64,000 nt of DNA from Craterostigma plantagineum. Lineage: Eukaryota > Streptophyta > Magnoliopsida > Lamiales > Linderniaceae. Shown one piece after another: positions 24,501-36,600 of this stretch. The notes beneath the pieces were generated by a model. It ran no database searches. It saw nothing but the letters and a program-made list of their open reading frames with translations, and was not told the DNA's origin. The first letter of the stretch is position 1, and each line of letters begins with the position of its first letter. Where the stretch lies: the NCBI GenBank assembly GCA_027422505.1, contig JAPQWV010000683.1, positions 124,001-188,000 of the forward strand, given 5' to 3'. Position numbers and translations under genes: made by a program.

Positions 24501-27299
24501 AAGAAAACGAAAGGTATGTAAACGATTTTACTGGAAAAGAGATCTAAGAGCACTTGCAAACAGATAATACTCTATATGATAGGATCATATAACACCTTCT
24601 CCTCAATTGAGTGCACAACAGAGTTATACTTTCGCTGCCCTTCTAGTAAATCTGTTTTCTTTCCTTCGCCATCAGCTTCGTCGTCAGCCTCTTCATCCTC
24701 TCCAGGGAGAGATTGTGCTGGTGTATCAGCAATGGACGCTGACCCTTGGAGGGGCTCAATGCCATCATCAGCCGCATCTTTTTGACGTTGAACAGCAGCT
24801 CCCAATCGAACAAGTAGATCATTTGTTTTCCCTAAGAGCATGGTCAATCTTTCATTCTTGCTCTCCTCGACCATTTTCATGTATGCTTCCTGATCATCAG
24901 CTTTCAGAGCTTGAACCCTCAGTTTCTCAGCTCGTGTTGCTCGTTGCCTAAGCCTTCCGTGCCAGGACTGCATAAATGGATTCAACAATAGAGCCTTGAG
25001 TAAACACGTCTACAATGTTAAAAGGAAATTCATATGGTACATTGCGTTGCCAACAAAAAGAACTTTCGATACATTAGTAGATATATTTCCTGTCAGAGTC
25101 ACCGTCAACAATGTATTTAAACAAGACATACATCATTAGCCTCCAGTACTGTTGGCCTTTAGATATGATTTTCGTGAGATGCTGATAAATAAAAGAAATA
25201 ACTGGATCATATGCGAGGGACATGGACATGCCTGGACACCATCATTCCTCTGTTTCCGCCTTTTTTGAACAGCCTGCACTTGCATTTGAAGTTCGCGTGC
25301 CGCATTTAGCAAGTCCGCAAAAAACATCCTTTTTCTGGTCTCAATGCGATTCTTTTCTTCTTCCTCATATCTTGACGCTCTCTGTAAACGCCATTTTCGA
25401 CATTTTTAGACTTTGTAGAAGGAAAGACGGAAAATCCTAAGAAGGACACTAAAAGAATCGGTATGCAAACGAAGCGTGAGACAACTAATAGCATTCACCT
25501 TTTTGTTCTTCAGGGGATCATTAGCTTCACTAGCAAAAGCATCTCCAAAACCATATTGAGGACGACGTAATCGCATCATACCCCAGTCAAACAATTGACT
25601 CTCAGGATTGGAACAATGGCGCCGAAGCCAATATTCAGAACTAACCTCAGCCCGCACTTTGCTCTGAAGGTCGCCCAACTGAAGGGAAGATAAAGTCAAT
25701 AAGTAAATAAAAAAAACCCAGCTTAGGCAACGCTGATACAGTGGAGTAATTAAATTCATGGTTGTGGATTCATCTATGAATGGAGAACAAAAAGATCGGA
25801 GCAAACTATCATTAGCAAACTCAACTGCAACAGGAAAAAGTTTTAAGATTGATATAAGAATATATATAAACAATCATGTTTCATCATAATGCTGTTTCCG
25901 TCGCAGTCTCGTCAGAAGGAAATGACATCCGAATATCAGGGACAAGCTAAAATACAAGATTTGTAAATAATTAAAAAAAACTCTACCTTAAGCCCATAAA
26001 GTTCGAGCAAGCATCTCGATTGCAGGTCCTCACCCTTGCTCGTAGGCAAATCTGCGACAAAGAATAAGTGGAATTGGACCTCCATATGCATGTATTGAAA
26101 ATAGAAATCTCGTCAAAAGCTGTTAAAAATATACGTGTCATAGATTTCTTCCAACAAAATGCATAAGTCAAGCAAACGAGCCAAAATGAACTACGTAATT
26201 TTAGCAATGATTACCCTCAAGTTCAGATCTCCTTTGCTGAATTCGAGTTTGAAACCTTTTCTCCTTCAGGTTGGTCAATTCAGACCCAGGCAAACAGTTT
26301 GATCTTTGCTCTGCCACGGCATCTTCAAATTGCAACATTAAGTCTTCATAACTTGGAACAGCTGAAGTATCCTGTATGGTACATAGACATTAATATCATC
26401 TCAAAGGAAAAAAAAAATCGGAAAGAAAGAAATCCAATTTGATATTGAAACTGGAATGTGCAAGGCAATGAGTGAACTTATTAAATCTAGTTGAAATATA
26501 AAAGGCGAACATGTGGCAATCCCTGAGCAAATTTACAAGAAACACTGGTCACATTATATAAAAAAAAAACAAAAGATATAATTCCTTGAAAATACTACGA
26601 CATTCGCGCCGAAAGAAGTGGCCCGACACGATGCCAAAACCTGAAAGGAATTACCCATATGAACAAAACTAGCTCAGTATGCATACCATTATTAAACTAA
26701 ACAACCGAATCATTCAAATTACACGAGAATTAAAGATGACATGTTACGAGGAGAAGTCGGTAATTCCTAACTGAACTAAAAAGAAAGGTAAAGGAAAGAA
26801 TCGATCAAACCAATCTGATTCAACCTTGATCAAAGGAACATCAAACCTGCACACGATCTATCATTTTCAAATCAAAAAGCCCAATCTTGCATATATGAAC
26901 AGCTTAAACCCCTTCCTTCCTAAATGAAATCCGTCAATCAGCCATCCAAACAAGCAGAATAACCTAAATCTACAGAAATCAACAGCAAACTCACAACACG
27001 GTCACAAGCGATCACTTGCTAAACGACAGCTGACAAAAAAGCTACGGATACCAAAAACGGTTCACCTTTATCGACGGCGGCTGCGAATCACCGTCAATGA
27101 CATCGGTACTTGCGTCGCCGCGGTGGTATACCGACGAAACGGCGTCGTATACGTGCTGCGGCAGGGGCAAATTGCGGGATAGATAATTGAGGGCGATGAT
27201 TAGGGTTTTCGCGCCCTGAACGTCTTCCGAGTTCGCGCCGGATCCGGCCGAATCGATCTCGGCGACGTTCTGATTCGAATCCGCCACCGGGACTACCAT
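21585..27299 (-). CDS. CHR12: SWI/SNF-type chromatin-remodelling ATPase, CHR12/CHR23 (MINU) class
   Basis: An ATP-dependent nucleosome remodeller of the plant MINUSCULE class. Twelve exons give 1084 aa: 27066-27299, 26215-26371, 25987-26051, 25499-25678, 25232-25381, 24596-24967, 24198-24457, 23883-24101, 23534-23741, 23290-23443, 22320-22922 and 21585-22237. Lengths sum exactly to codons. The N terminus has the family [12 protein letters not shown] segment. Helicase motifs include DEMGLGKT (Walker A, residues 424-431), DEGHRLKN (about residue 525), LTGTPIQNS, and the C-terminal lobe [15 protein letters not shown] and DRAHRIGQ. After the ATPase come a SnAC-like region ([20 protein letters not shown]) and an acidic, Ser-rich tail ending HKRKRSNK. 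No bromodomain is present, as expected for this class. Intron 5 appears to use a GC donor. No frame break was found. Confidence 0.95.
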
Positions 27300-27685
27300 G
27301 GCGGGAAGAGGCGATTGTGCAATAGCTTATAACTCTTTTTTTTTTTTAGAATTTATTATTTTGTTTGAATTTTACGTTACTGCGTTTTGTGCGTCTACGA
27401 GTTTGATGGAAGTGGGGCGCTATATATCTATGCTCTCCATACTATTATTTACTCCTAATTGGTTGCGGATGGATATAAACTGCGTTGGTGTGTAGCTTAT
27501 TTGCAATTTAGTCTCTCATTTATAATTTAATTAAAAATTAAGTATTTTCATAGCACTCTTAATTTTTTCTTTACTTTACTTATGCCTCTACAACTAAGTT
27601 TCTTTTTATATATTTAAAATTTATATTTCATCTTAAACATTAAAAATTATAATTCAAAATTTAAAATAATTTCAATATCATTATT

Positions 27686-28743
27686 GGGTATTTAATTTCT
27701 TATCAGTCCCTTTCAACATTGCAACTTCCTTTTAAATACCCTTCGAATTATTTCTCCTTATAAGTACTCATTTGAAAATTTATTCCTGTTCAGTACCTAA
27801 AAACCCTTTTCAGCATTAAATGGACGAAAATACCCATGTCTCACATATTCAAAAAAGCTGAATAATCATTTTCAAATGAATTATACCAAAAAAAGTAGTT
27901 ATTATACCAACAAAATTGGACATTGTACTAGAAAATGTTGAAATTATACCACATGTTTTTGTTATTATACCAGTAAATGTAAATAGGTTATTATAAATTA
28001 CAGAGAAATTGGACGTAATTATACCAACTGATTTTGAATTATACCAGAAACTGTAGAAATTATACCATATGTTGTGGTTATTATACCAGTTTCGAATTTT
28101 ATATAGTGAAATTGGACGTTATATCAACTGATTTTGAAATTATACCAGAAACTGTAGAAATTATACAAACTGTTGTCGTAATTATACCAACAAAATTGTA
28201 CACTATATCATTTGGTATAATAATGATAACAGTTAGTATAATTAGAATAACATTTGGTATAATAATCAAAACAGTTGGTATGATGTCCAATTTAAATAGC
28301 GATATTATAATGTACAGCGAATTGTATGTTATACCAGAAATTATAAAAATTATACCACATGTTTTGGTTATTATACCAGTAAATAACGTTATTTGAATTT
28401 TATACAGTGAAATTGGATGATAGGCGAACTGATTTTGAAATAATACCAGAAACTGTAGAAATTATACCAACTGTTGACGTAATTATACCAACAAAATTGT
28501 ACACTATATCATTTGGTATAATAATGATAACCGTTGGTATAATTAGAATAACAGTTGGTATAATAATCAAAACAGTTGGTATGATGCCCAATTTAATATC
28601 AGGAAAGGGTATTTTCGTCCATTCACTGTTTAGGGGTATTAAACACACAACTTTTTGCAGATGGTACTTAACAGGAAGATTTTTTCGTAGAGATACTGAA
28701 CATGAAGTTTAATTTCTGACAGAGCCTGATAAGGAATTTACCC
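27686..28743. mobile_element. non-autonomous Mutator-type MITE with 9-bp target duplication
   Basis: The 9-mer ATCATTATT lies directly on both sides (27677-27685 and 28744-28752). The termini are inverted repeats: left GGGTATTTAATTTCTTATCAG, right end reading inward GGGTAAATTCCTTATCAG. Sub-terminal blocks also pair (AAATGGACGAAAATACCC on the left with its complement near 28605-28622). The interior is built of TTATACCA words and their complement TGGTATAA, with a block of about 195 bp present twice (about 28103 and 28408, period about 305). No transposase coding is visible. The perfect 9-bp duplication indicates the Mutator superfamily. Confidence 0.85.
28103..28600. repeat. two direct copies of a ~195-bp palindromic block inside the MITE
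   Basis: Each copy runs from GAAATTGGA through ACTGTAGAAATTATACCA to AACAGTTGGTATGATG, and is itself near-palindromic because TTATACCAACTGTT and AACAGTTGGTATAA face each other. The copies differ at scattered bases. Confidence 0.8.
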
Positions 28744-29246
28744 ATCATTATTTTTAAGCACACGGATCGAGTGTGCAAAAAAGTACCAAATATGTTAGAG
28801 ACTAGAGTAGGGTCAAGGAGATGTGGGCTCGTGCATTTACCAATATGACCCTCCCTCTTCTCTGATCAAGGTCCGAGCTCTGAAGTCAACGAGTCACTAA
28901 AGAATGTTCCAATTGTGTAATAAATAACGTGGAACTTGGAAGATTTTATTTCTCTAGAATTGTAACCCAATATCTGTAAATAAAAATTATGCCTTTCCAC
29001 CAAATGGTAATCCAATAGAAATGATAAAGTGAAATCTTCTCCTACAAATATCGTATTATCAACACTATGCAACGAATGAATATCCTATCATTCAAGTATG
29101 TTAAACAAATTCGACTTACACATTCATAACGACGACACGTCAAACATGTCTATTTGCAAGTGCGCCTAGCGCAAAAAGATTGCTGCGCCAAAGTTGTTTC
29201 TATACGAAAATGAAACGGAGGGACACGTTAGGGAGGCTTGAGCCCT

Positions 29247-30709
29247 TTAATTGTCTTGTTTTAGCATCCTCAGAATGGCAAGGAATAGGTTGAGAATGTC
29301 CAGGTAGAGTGTGACCGACGCCCAAATGTACTCGTCGTAATTGAAGCGCTTGATGAGGTTGTCGGTATCGTAAACTATGTATCCCGAGAATACTATGGCG
29401 CCGATTGCGCTATAGATGGCCACTGACGTTGGGCCTAGTGGGAAGAACATCTGCAACGTTGTTCCGAAAAACGCTGTTCAACAGATAAGAACTACTATAT
29501 GTATAAACGTATAGACAGAGGGAGAGAGAGACCTGAATGAAACCAGTCAAAATCAAGACAAAGAGGGCAGTAAACAAGATTGGTCCCATGAAGCTGAAAT
29601 CTTTGCCCTTCTTAGAAGCCCAGAAAGTATACCCTGTTAGTGCAGAGACTACAGCAGATGTCAAGATCAACGCCTCGAGCACAATCCTTCCTGTAAATTA
29701 TAGTATTAGTTATCAGGCGAGAGATTTAGAGAAGCACCACGATGTCTATTGAAGAAAAATGAAACTGATTGTGGAAAATAAGAAACCTTCAGTGTTGGCA
29801 CAGCTCACACCGACAGTTAGACTCATGGAAGCAGTGAAGAGGCCGAGGAAGACGAGGTTCAGCGGGTGCTTCTGCTGATAAACGTACAATGGCCACAGTG
29901 CTACGATTATAGTGCATATTCCATTAGTATGGTAATAACATGGGTGAAAAGGTACATACTAAAACACACATGGATGAATGAATCTTCGAAGTCGTTTATG
30001 TTTCCGTATGAGTTTGGCTCAGTTTGTATATAACTTGTTTCCAGTTTTTGACATAAAAATTCCAAGTCCAACCCTATGGTAACGTGAACAGCAATTTTCC
30101 TGCATTCCATTTTTCATCCATTCAATCCCCATGGGTTGGTGTCATTAAACCTATTCCACCTTCATTATTCATAGACAGCATGATTCCTGACCAGTTAAAG
30201 GAATGAAAAACAAAGGCGCAAGCATGTGCAAACCAACAAACCGCAGACACATTCAATTTCAGCTATCGCACAGAAAAATCAAGCAAGCTAGGGTAAAATC
30301 GTCGAGCAAGCTTTCATTACAGTTTATCCGCCCACACCGAATTTCTACTGAAAAAATAGGGAAAAGGTGAAAGAATCTCACCGACGAAAGGCGTGAAAAT
30401 GAGGAACAACAACAGCATGGAGTTTCCACGGAGGAGATGGTTCAGAGGCGCATAGAGAACCGTCAAGGCGGATACGATGGTGGTGAGGACGATCTGCGCC
30501 GCCAGTATTCCGTACACCTTGCGTATGAATCCCCATCGCAGCTGATTCTCGCCGTCGCTCAAACCAGGGTACAGAGTTCCTCCAGATTCGACGTCGATCT
30601 CCGCCTCGCCACCTTTCCCCAAACCGGTGAATCCGTACATTTTCGCAGATTGTTTTTCGTCGCTGACGATCACGGACGACGTTATTCCTCTTGCATACAC
30701 TCGTCCCAT
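29247..30709 (-). CDS. LFG: LIFEGUARD / BAX inhibitor-1-like multi-pass membrane protein
   Basis: A TMBIM-family membrane protein. Relatives sit in ER, Golgi, tonoplast or plasma membrane and dampen cell death; plant LFGs also affect susceptibility to powdery mildew. Four exons give 267 aa: 30382-30709, 29787-29900, 29533-29690 and 29247-29450. The family mark LRWGFIRKVYGIL opens the hydrophobic core. Later segments are LVFLGLFTASMSLTVGVSCA, LILTSAVVSALTGYTF, ILFTALFVLILTGF and AIGAIVFSGYIVYDTDNL. The C terminus YLDILNLFLAILRMLKQDN is typical. The acidic N-terminal tail (EIDVESGGTLYPGL) is the usual plant LFG layout. Phases agree and no frame break is present. Which paralogue (LFG1-5) cannot be told. 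Confidence 0.95.
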
Positions 30710-31115
30710 TTATCTATCCTATTTATAGGGTCGTTGAGCTGATATTACAATTTTATCCTTTTTTTATTTACTGTAACTTGCGTATTCCACCCTTCAATTT
30801 TTATTTATTATAATTATATCCTCTCATATAATTTTCTAGCCAACTATAGTATAATACACAATTAATTTTAAATCATAATGTCATTAACACATTTTTAAAT
30901 TGCAAACAACTAGTATCATTGTGTATTTATAAATTGTAGCGCACTCATCATAAATTGATACACTAGTTTTCTTACTCGGTGAGTCTGAGGAATGTAAAGC
31001 TAATCGAAGTGAAATCATTTAAAAAAAAAAATCTCATTTTTTTAAGGAGGTATCCTTCCTCGCAATGCCATGCTATCACAGTCGAATTCCATTTGAATCG
31101 AATACAAACCTTGTT
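30710..31115. other. LFG 5' flank
   Basis: AT-rich promoter side of LFG. No repeat boundary or further gene was recognised before the T-run that starts near 31116. Confidence 0.5.
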
Positions 31116-31647
31116 ACTTTTTTTTTTTTTTGTCGAAACGACTTGCATTAATAACAAAGATACAGGGCTAAATAGCCCAAGGGGTCTCACCAGTACATCG
31201 TCAACCGGGAGAACAAAGGCTCACAAATGAGCAAAACAATCTCACAAGGGGAAATAAACACTCCCAGCATGGGAGAAAAGGGTCCACAAGGGACAAAACA
31301 CCGACCGAAAACAGAACATCATTATCTACGACCAAGAACTAAAGAACATATAACAGAAAAAGCGGTTAGGCTAAATCTACGATACTCTCCACTTTGACCT
31401 GGTCGTCGACTTCTGGATTTTGTTTCATCGGACTGAAGGCTCCACAAGGGAGAAAAAGCTCCCGACCCAAGGGTCGGGAGAAACGAGGTCCCACTACAGG
31501 ACGCTCAAGGATGGCGAGCTGGGACAGTCGATGGCGGACACCGGCCGGGCTGACGGGCGGGCGGCCTGGCGTCGATTGGACAGCAGGCGGCTTCCTACGA
31601 CAGCGGGCAGCAGAGGGCAGTGGGCGTCGACACTGGAGGGTGCCGTC

Positions 31648-32185
31648 TAGGGTTGCAAACGAATCGAATCGAGTCGAATACCGCAATATTCTATTCGTAT
31701 TCGGATGACAATCGAATACGAATACGAATATTCGAATATTTAATCGAATCATAAAATCGATTCTTATTCGAATTCGAATATTTTCTCGAATATTCGAATC
31801 GAATACCGAATATTTGTATTCAAAGTCATCTTTTATTTTCTATTTAATATAAACTATATTATATTTAAAATATATATTGAATTAAAATAAATTTTTTTAA
31901 ACATATATTGAATTATAACATTATGTTTAAATGTTTTAGTGAGTTATTATATATTATATGTGAATATATATTAATTATACTATTATTTATTTTATATTAT
32001 TCGAAGCGAATAATTCGATTAATTTTCGAATCGAATATTGTGGTTTATATTCGTATTCGTATATTTCTCGAATCAAAAACAATATTCTTATTTGGATTCA
32101 TATTCTAAATATTCGAATTCGAATCTTGAAATTTCGAATCGAATCGCGAATCGAACCAAAAAAGTTCGATTCGTTTGCAACCCTA
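31648..32185. mobile_element. hAT-type MITE, 538 bp, perfect 8-bp target duplication
   Basis: GTGCCGTC flanks the element on both sides (31640-31647 and 32186-32193). The termini are inverted repeats: TAGGGTTGCAAACGAATCGA on the left, and the right end reads inward TAGGGTTGCAAACGAATCGAA. The interior is AT-rich and made of ATTCGAATATTCG-type words that can fold back. No coding capacity. The 8-bp duplication and TAGGG ends fit the hAT superfamily. Confidence 0.92.
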
Positions 32186-32307
32186 GTGCCGTCGATGGAT
32201 TGAAGCAAGATTTTTTTTATATATAAAATAAGAGAAAGCTGAAAAAAAAAACTAAAAGGGCTCCCCCAACCTCCGCTAATGGAGGCGGGGGAGGAGGTTA
32301 GAGGTTG

Positions 32308-33419
32308 AGGAGTGAGCGCGGTGCGGTTAGGGCGGTTTTTATCGAAATTTTAACCTGACCCAATGTATTGCGATTTTTCAAAATATACCCCAAACCCGAT
32401 CATAAAAATTGTAACCCGATAGACCGCGGTTTGCTTGGGTGCGGTTGGATTGGGGCGGTTTTTGCGGTTTTTTAATATATTTTTTTAACGAAAAATTAAG
32501 TGTAATATTCTTAAGTATTGATCGAGCAAAAAGATATATCAACCTATTTACAATATAAAAGTCTATATACAAAACTGTTATTATCATAGTATCAATAATA
32601 GTAATAAATAATAAGAAGTCGGATAAGAAGCTTGATTAAAAGCTCATATTCTTTGTTCACGGCTGGTTTTGGTGAAGCAAATAAAACAAGGGCTTATTTT
32701 TTGTTTACATTCTCCTTGAGAAGAAATAAATGTTTTGATTTTAAAATTTTAACTCGCCTTCTATAAAGTTTAAGTGTTATAATTGTTGATCTCAAGTCCG
32801 AATAAACAAGGAGAGTCCATTGGATAGACACATACATTTTTTCACTAGATAATATTTATTTTTAAAATAAAAGAACATCATTTAGAAGTTAGCTTACGCA
32901 ATGTGTTATGACGAGGCCCTGTCCTTGTATCTAATTTTCCTTTCGGTTCAAAGTTTTAACTCGTCTTCTATAAACTTCAAGTGTTATAGTTGTTGATTCC
33001 AAGTCCGAATAAACGAGAAGGGTTACATTGGATAGCACATAATTTTTTTTCACTTATAATATTTATTTTCTTATAACTCATTTAAAACGTCTTAGCTTTA
33101 TGCAACGTGTTATGATGAGTCGATGCCATTGTATCAATAGTAAAAAATAATTAATACTTTTTGCGTTAACTACTATTACGAGTTATATCTATTTCTTTAT
33201 GAATTATTGAACAAAATGTAGCAAAATTTTATTATATTTTATATGCGGTTGGATGCGGTTTTATGCGGTTTTAAAAATACAAAACCAAACCCGATCGCGA
33301 AATATGCGGTTTTTTATTTTTCAAAATCCAAACCAACACATCAAATCGCTAACCCGACACTTGCGGTCTGGATTGGACCGATTGGATGGGGCGGTCCGAC
33401 GGGTTAAATGCTCACCCCT
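32308..33419. mobile_element. hAT-type non-autonomous element, 1.1 kb, perfect 8-bp target duplication
   Basis: AGAGGTTG flanks both ends (32300-32307 and 33420-33427). Termini are AGGAGTGAGC on the left and, read inward, AGGGGTGAGC on the right. Sub-terminal regions are rich in GCGGTTnnGGGCGG-type words and their complements. Between them are two diverged direct copies of a block (near 32755-32930 and 32945-33125) containing AAGTCCGAATAAAC. No transposase is visible. Confidence 0.9.
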
Positions 33420-33510
33420 AGAGGTTGGTGTGGGACTGTTGTTGGAGGAGAAGGGTTGACAGTGGTGTTGGGGGGTGGGTTGGGTGGCGGCTGTGGGGGT
33501 GATGAAGCAA

Positions 33511-33698
33511 CCATGGTTTAATGACCAGATTTCACAATGTGAAACTAATTCCATCATATTCTCGCAACTAAACTCAGTAGTCAGTACATAATTATAACAC
33601 CACAATAAGCTCGATTCCATTTGCCCATATACGAAAAGGAAAAGGAAAAAAAAAGAGAAAGCTAACCAACCTAACTTAAAGAAAATAATAAGAACCAA
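33511..33698 (-). other. MED33 3' flank
   Basis: Short AT-rich stretch between the retroposon and the MED33 stop codon, likely the 3' UTR. Confidence 0.4.
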
Positions 33699-36600
33699 CT
33701 AACCACCTCTTCTAACAATAACCTCCGCCGCCGCCGCCATAGTCCTAACACCACCAACCTCAAGCAAAGCAAGCGCAAGCTCTCCTTCCCCCCAAACCCT
33801 AAGCCCCTCACTCACCTTCTTCAATAGCCCCACCTCAATCTCCCCAACCCAATCCTTCTTACACCCCACCAAAAACCTCAAGAAATACGTCGCATACGCA
33901 CGCCAAGTCGCCCCCTCGCACCCAAGCGAAATCCTCCCTTCCAACCCGCCCGCCAAAAACTTCATGTGGCAACTCAAAACCTTCGAACACCTCTTCGAAC
34001 CATTCGAAGTCGTAGTAAACGCACCGCAAAACGCAGCCAAACAAGCCAACGCATACCCTTTAAGCATAGGAAGCCAACTGTGTCCGCCATTTTGCCCGTC
34101 GTTTTCGGACGAGGTAAGCCAAGAAGGAACCGTCTCCTTTATCAGAGACTGGGCCAGGCCCGGCCCCCCCGTCAGCGCAATCACCGACGCCCCAAGCGAG
34201 GCCGCCACCTTCGTCCTCGTCAGCGCCTCCGCCAGCGAGGCGCTGCCCTGCTTCGTCCTGTGCTTTGAGAGTGGCGTAGCAACAATAATATCTTCCACAG
34301 TTTCCATGAGAAGGGAGACGACGGCGCTCCTCAGAAACATGATGTCCTTGAAAAACCCGTAGACGCGCAGGTACACGATTCCGGGGGCGACGGGCGAGAG
34401 CCCGCCCGTGCAGAGGGACCTGAACCCATGGCCAAGTAGCTGCCCGATGCTGCCCGAGGGGCGGGAGACGTCCGGGCAGCTCGAGGCCGAAGCGACCGTG
34501 CTCGCGAAGCAGCTCTTGAGGAGATGGACGACGGCTTCGTTGCTCTGAAGGAAGACGGACCGCGAGGCGGAGAAGACGAGGAAATCGCTCCATCGCTTCG
34601 CCTTTAGGGTCCATAGAGAGGCCACGATGGGCATGCACGGCCACGGGCAGCCCGCGGCTAGGGACTCGAGGGCGGGGCCCGCCATGTCGAGGAAACGCTG
34701 GGAGGATTTGTCGAGCCTGTATGTGATGCTGAGGCTGACGAACGCAGCCATGGGGAGTGGGAGAGAAGCGGGCGAGTTTGCACCGCCTGCATACATTTTT
34801 GAGGAAGGAACGAGTTGTGAATCGATTTAAAATTGGGTTGATTATTTGTTCAGCCCTGTATTTAGGGGGGAGATCACTGAAGGGGCAGAGAATTTAGAGG
34901 CTGATATTATACGAACAATAACTTTTTCAAAATGAAGCAATTTAGGGATGCTATAAACCGGAATCTTAGATTTTGAAAGTTATTGTCCATATAATGCACC
35001 CCCTAAGTTTCTCTGAACCATAAAATTATACGCCGAAACTCTAGAATTTGGGGCAAAATCAAGGATTTCAGCGTAAAGTGTCCCTAAATTGCTTAATTTG
35101 GAATGTTATTGTCTGTATAATGCCAACCTCTAAATTCGATGTCCCTACAACGACATCCCCCCTAAATTACGAGACTGAAAAAATAATCAGAACTTTAGAA
35201 ATATAATAAAATCCACAGACCTGATTCTAGGCTCGGGACGTCCACTCCAGTGGCAGCTAAGATGTTCTTCATCTGTTCTTCGATCTTGGAGAGGTTCGTA
35301 GCTGGGCTTGGCCAGTCCGTTCCATTCATGAACACCGATTTCCAAACGCCGCGAGTCACTTCTGCCGAGAAGTAACTCACAAACGACGCCAACGATGCAG
35401 GGAGGTAATCGACTAAATCTTTCAGGCCTATTCGAACAAAATAATTCCCAGAAATAAACCTCAAAGATAGCAAGCAATATACCGTAACTTTCAATTTCGA
35501 GTTTCTTCAGTAGCAGTTGGCATACCCGTGCATAGTCCACGAGGGGACAAAACGTCGTGAGCGCAAGCAGTTAGGGCAGCCTCAGCCACGAAGGGGACAG
35601 CTTCGAGGATGTCCCAAGCGGGCAACTTAGGCCTAACGTACGTGGCATCTTGATTTCCATTACTCGACGAACTAGTGCTACTGGCCGATGTATTATTCGT
35701 TGCCGCCGACGGGTTTCCCCTGCTAAAATTTCTGAACATCATCTCGAGCAAAGTGTCCGCGGTTTTCACCACGTGGGACCCACTCGCAAGACTGGCCAAA
35801 GGAGAAGCAATGATAGCTCGGTGCTGCCTGTACCATAGCTTCAGCTTGGGAAACGAGTCGACGAATATTGGCTCAGCGGACGAAGAACGAGCCGCTTTGG
35901 CGAGCCTCCTTCGATTTGGGTCCTTGACTAAGTCAACCGAAGAGTCCAAGTGGGAGTTTCGTACCAATATGAGGTACTCGAGCGTTAGCTGGGCCCCAAC
36001 GGGCGGTACGTCGCCAAATCGACATTCGAAGGGAGGTTGATTGAAGTGCCATAATCTCAGTAGGAGAGAAAATGCGTTTGAAAAGACGGCGTGGGCAGTG
36101 ATTGATTCCCCCGTGGGCATTGGCCATGAGGTGTTAGGCAGGCAAGAACCGAAGACTTCGCAGATGGTCATAAGAGAACAAGCTAGCTCAGGGACCTGTC
36201 GTTAAGGTATATCCAAAAGAATTCATCAAGAAATGTCTATGTAAGCGAAAGGTCAGAAATTTTTTTTAGGGTGGTGACACCTACGAGACCGTGGAGGGAA
36301 AAAATTTGTGTGGCATCGACGGGGGCGATTCCCACGAGGAGAACGTTGAGCATTGGGGCGTAGCTTATAAGATAGCTTTCGGTGCCAGAATAGTCGACAG
36401 GGATGGGCGGAGACAGCAATTTGGTAATAAAGCACACGGTATGTTCCTGTAAAAGTTTTGAGAATGGGACGTCATTTTGATGATGGTCTCATCAGTTATA
36501 AGGCGTTGGTTAATGTAAGCAAGCGATTGACTTATGAAATAAGGGAGGTGATACCTGAATATTCCATCCATGAATGAAGGATTCTCCACAGAGAATAGAT

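Larger units (their letters stand above)
27300..29246. other. intergenic between CHR12 start and LFG stop, holding a Mutator-type MITE
   Basis: The left 380 bp is the CHR12 promoter and 5' UTR, with a T-run at 27331. The middle is the TIR element at 27686-28743. From about 28753 to 29246 is the 3' flank of the LFG gene. Short ORFs inside the element are by-products of its repeats. Confidence 0.6.
31116..33510 (-). mobile_element. LINE-like retroposon remnant, host of two nested hAT elements
   Basis: On the minus strand this ends in a poly-A tail (T-run at 31116-31132), after a 3' segment reading through TAGCCCTGTATCTTTGTT and TGCAAGTCGTTTCGAC, the usual look of a plant LINE 3' UTR. With the two hAT insertions removed, the remaining roughly 750 bp joins smoothly: GC-rich 5' part at 33420-33510 and 32194-32307, then 31133-31647. 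No reverse transcriptase reading frame is left, so it is a truncated or internally deleted copy. The 5' limit is uncertain and no target duplication was found. Confidence 0.5.

Noticed and set aside
28034..28712. Ile-rich ORFs on both strands
   Set aside because: They arise from ATTATACCA-type repeats of the MITE and have no protein features.
31394..31708. Overlapping ORFs of about 100 residues on both strands
   Set aside because: They lie in the GC-rich retroposon remnant and are cut by the hAT insertion; no reverse transcriptase motif.
33859..34644. Alternative-frame ORFs inside MED33 exon 12
   Set aside because: GC-rich exon gives long open shadow frames; only the annotated frame matches MED33.
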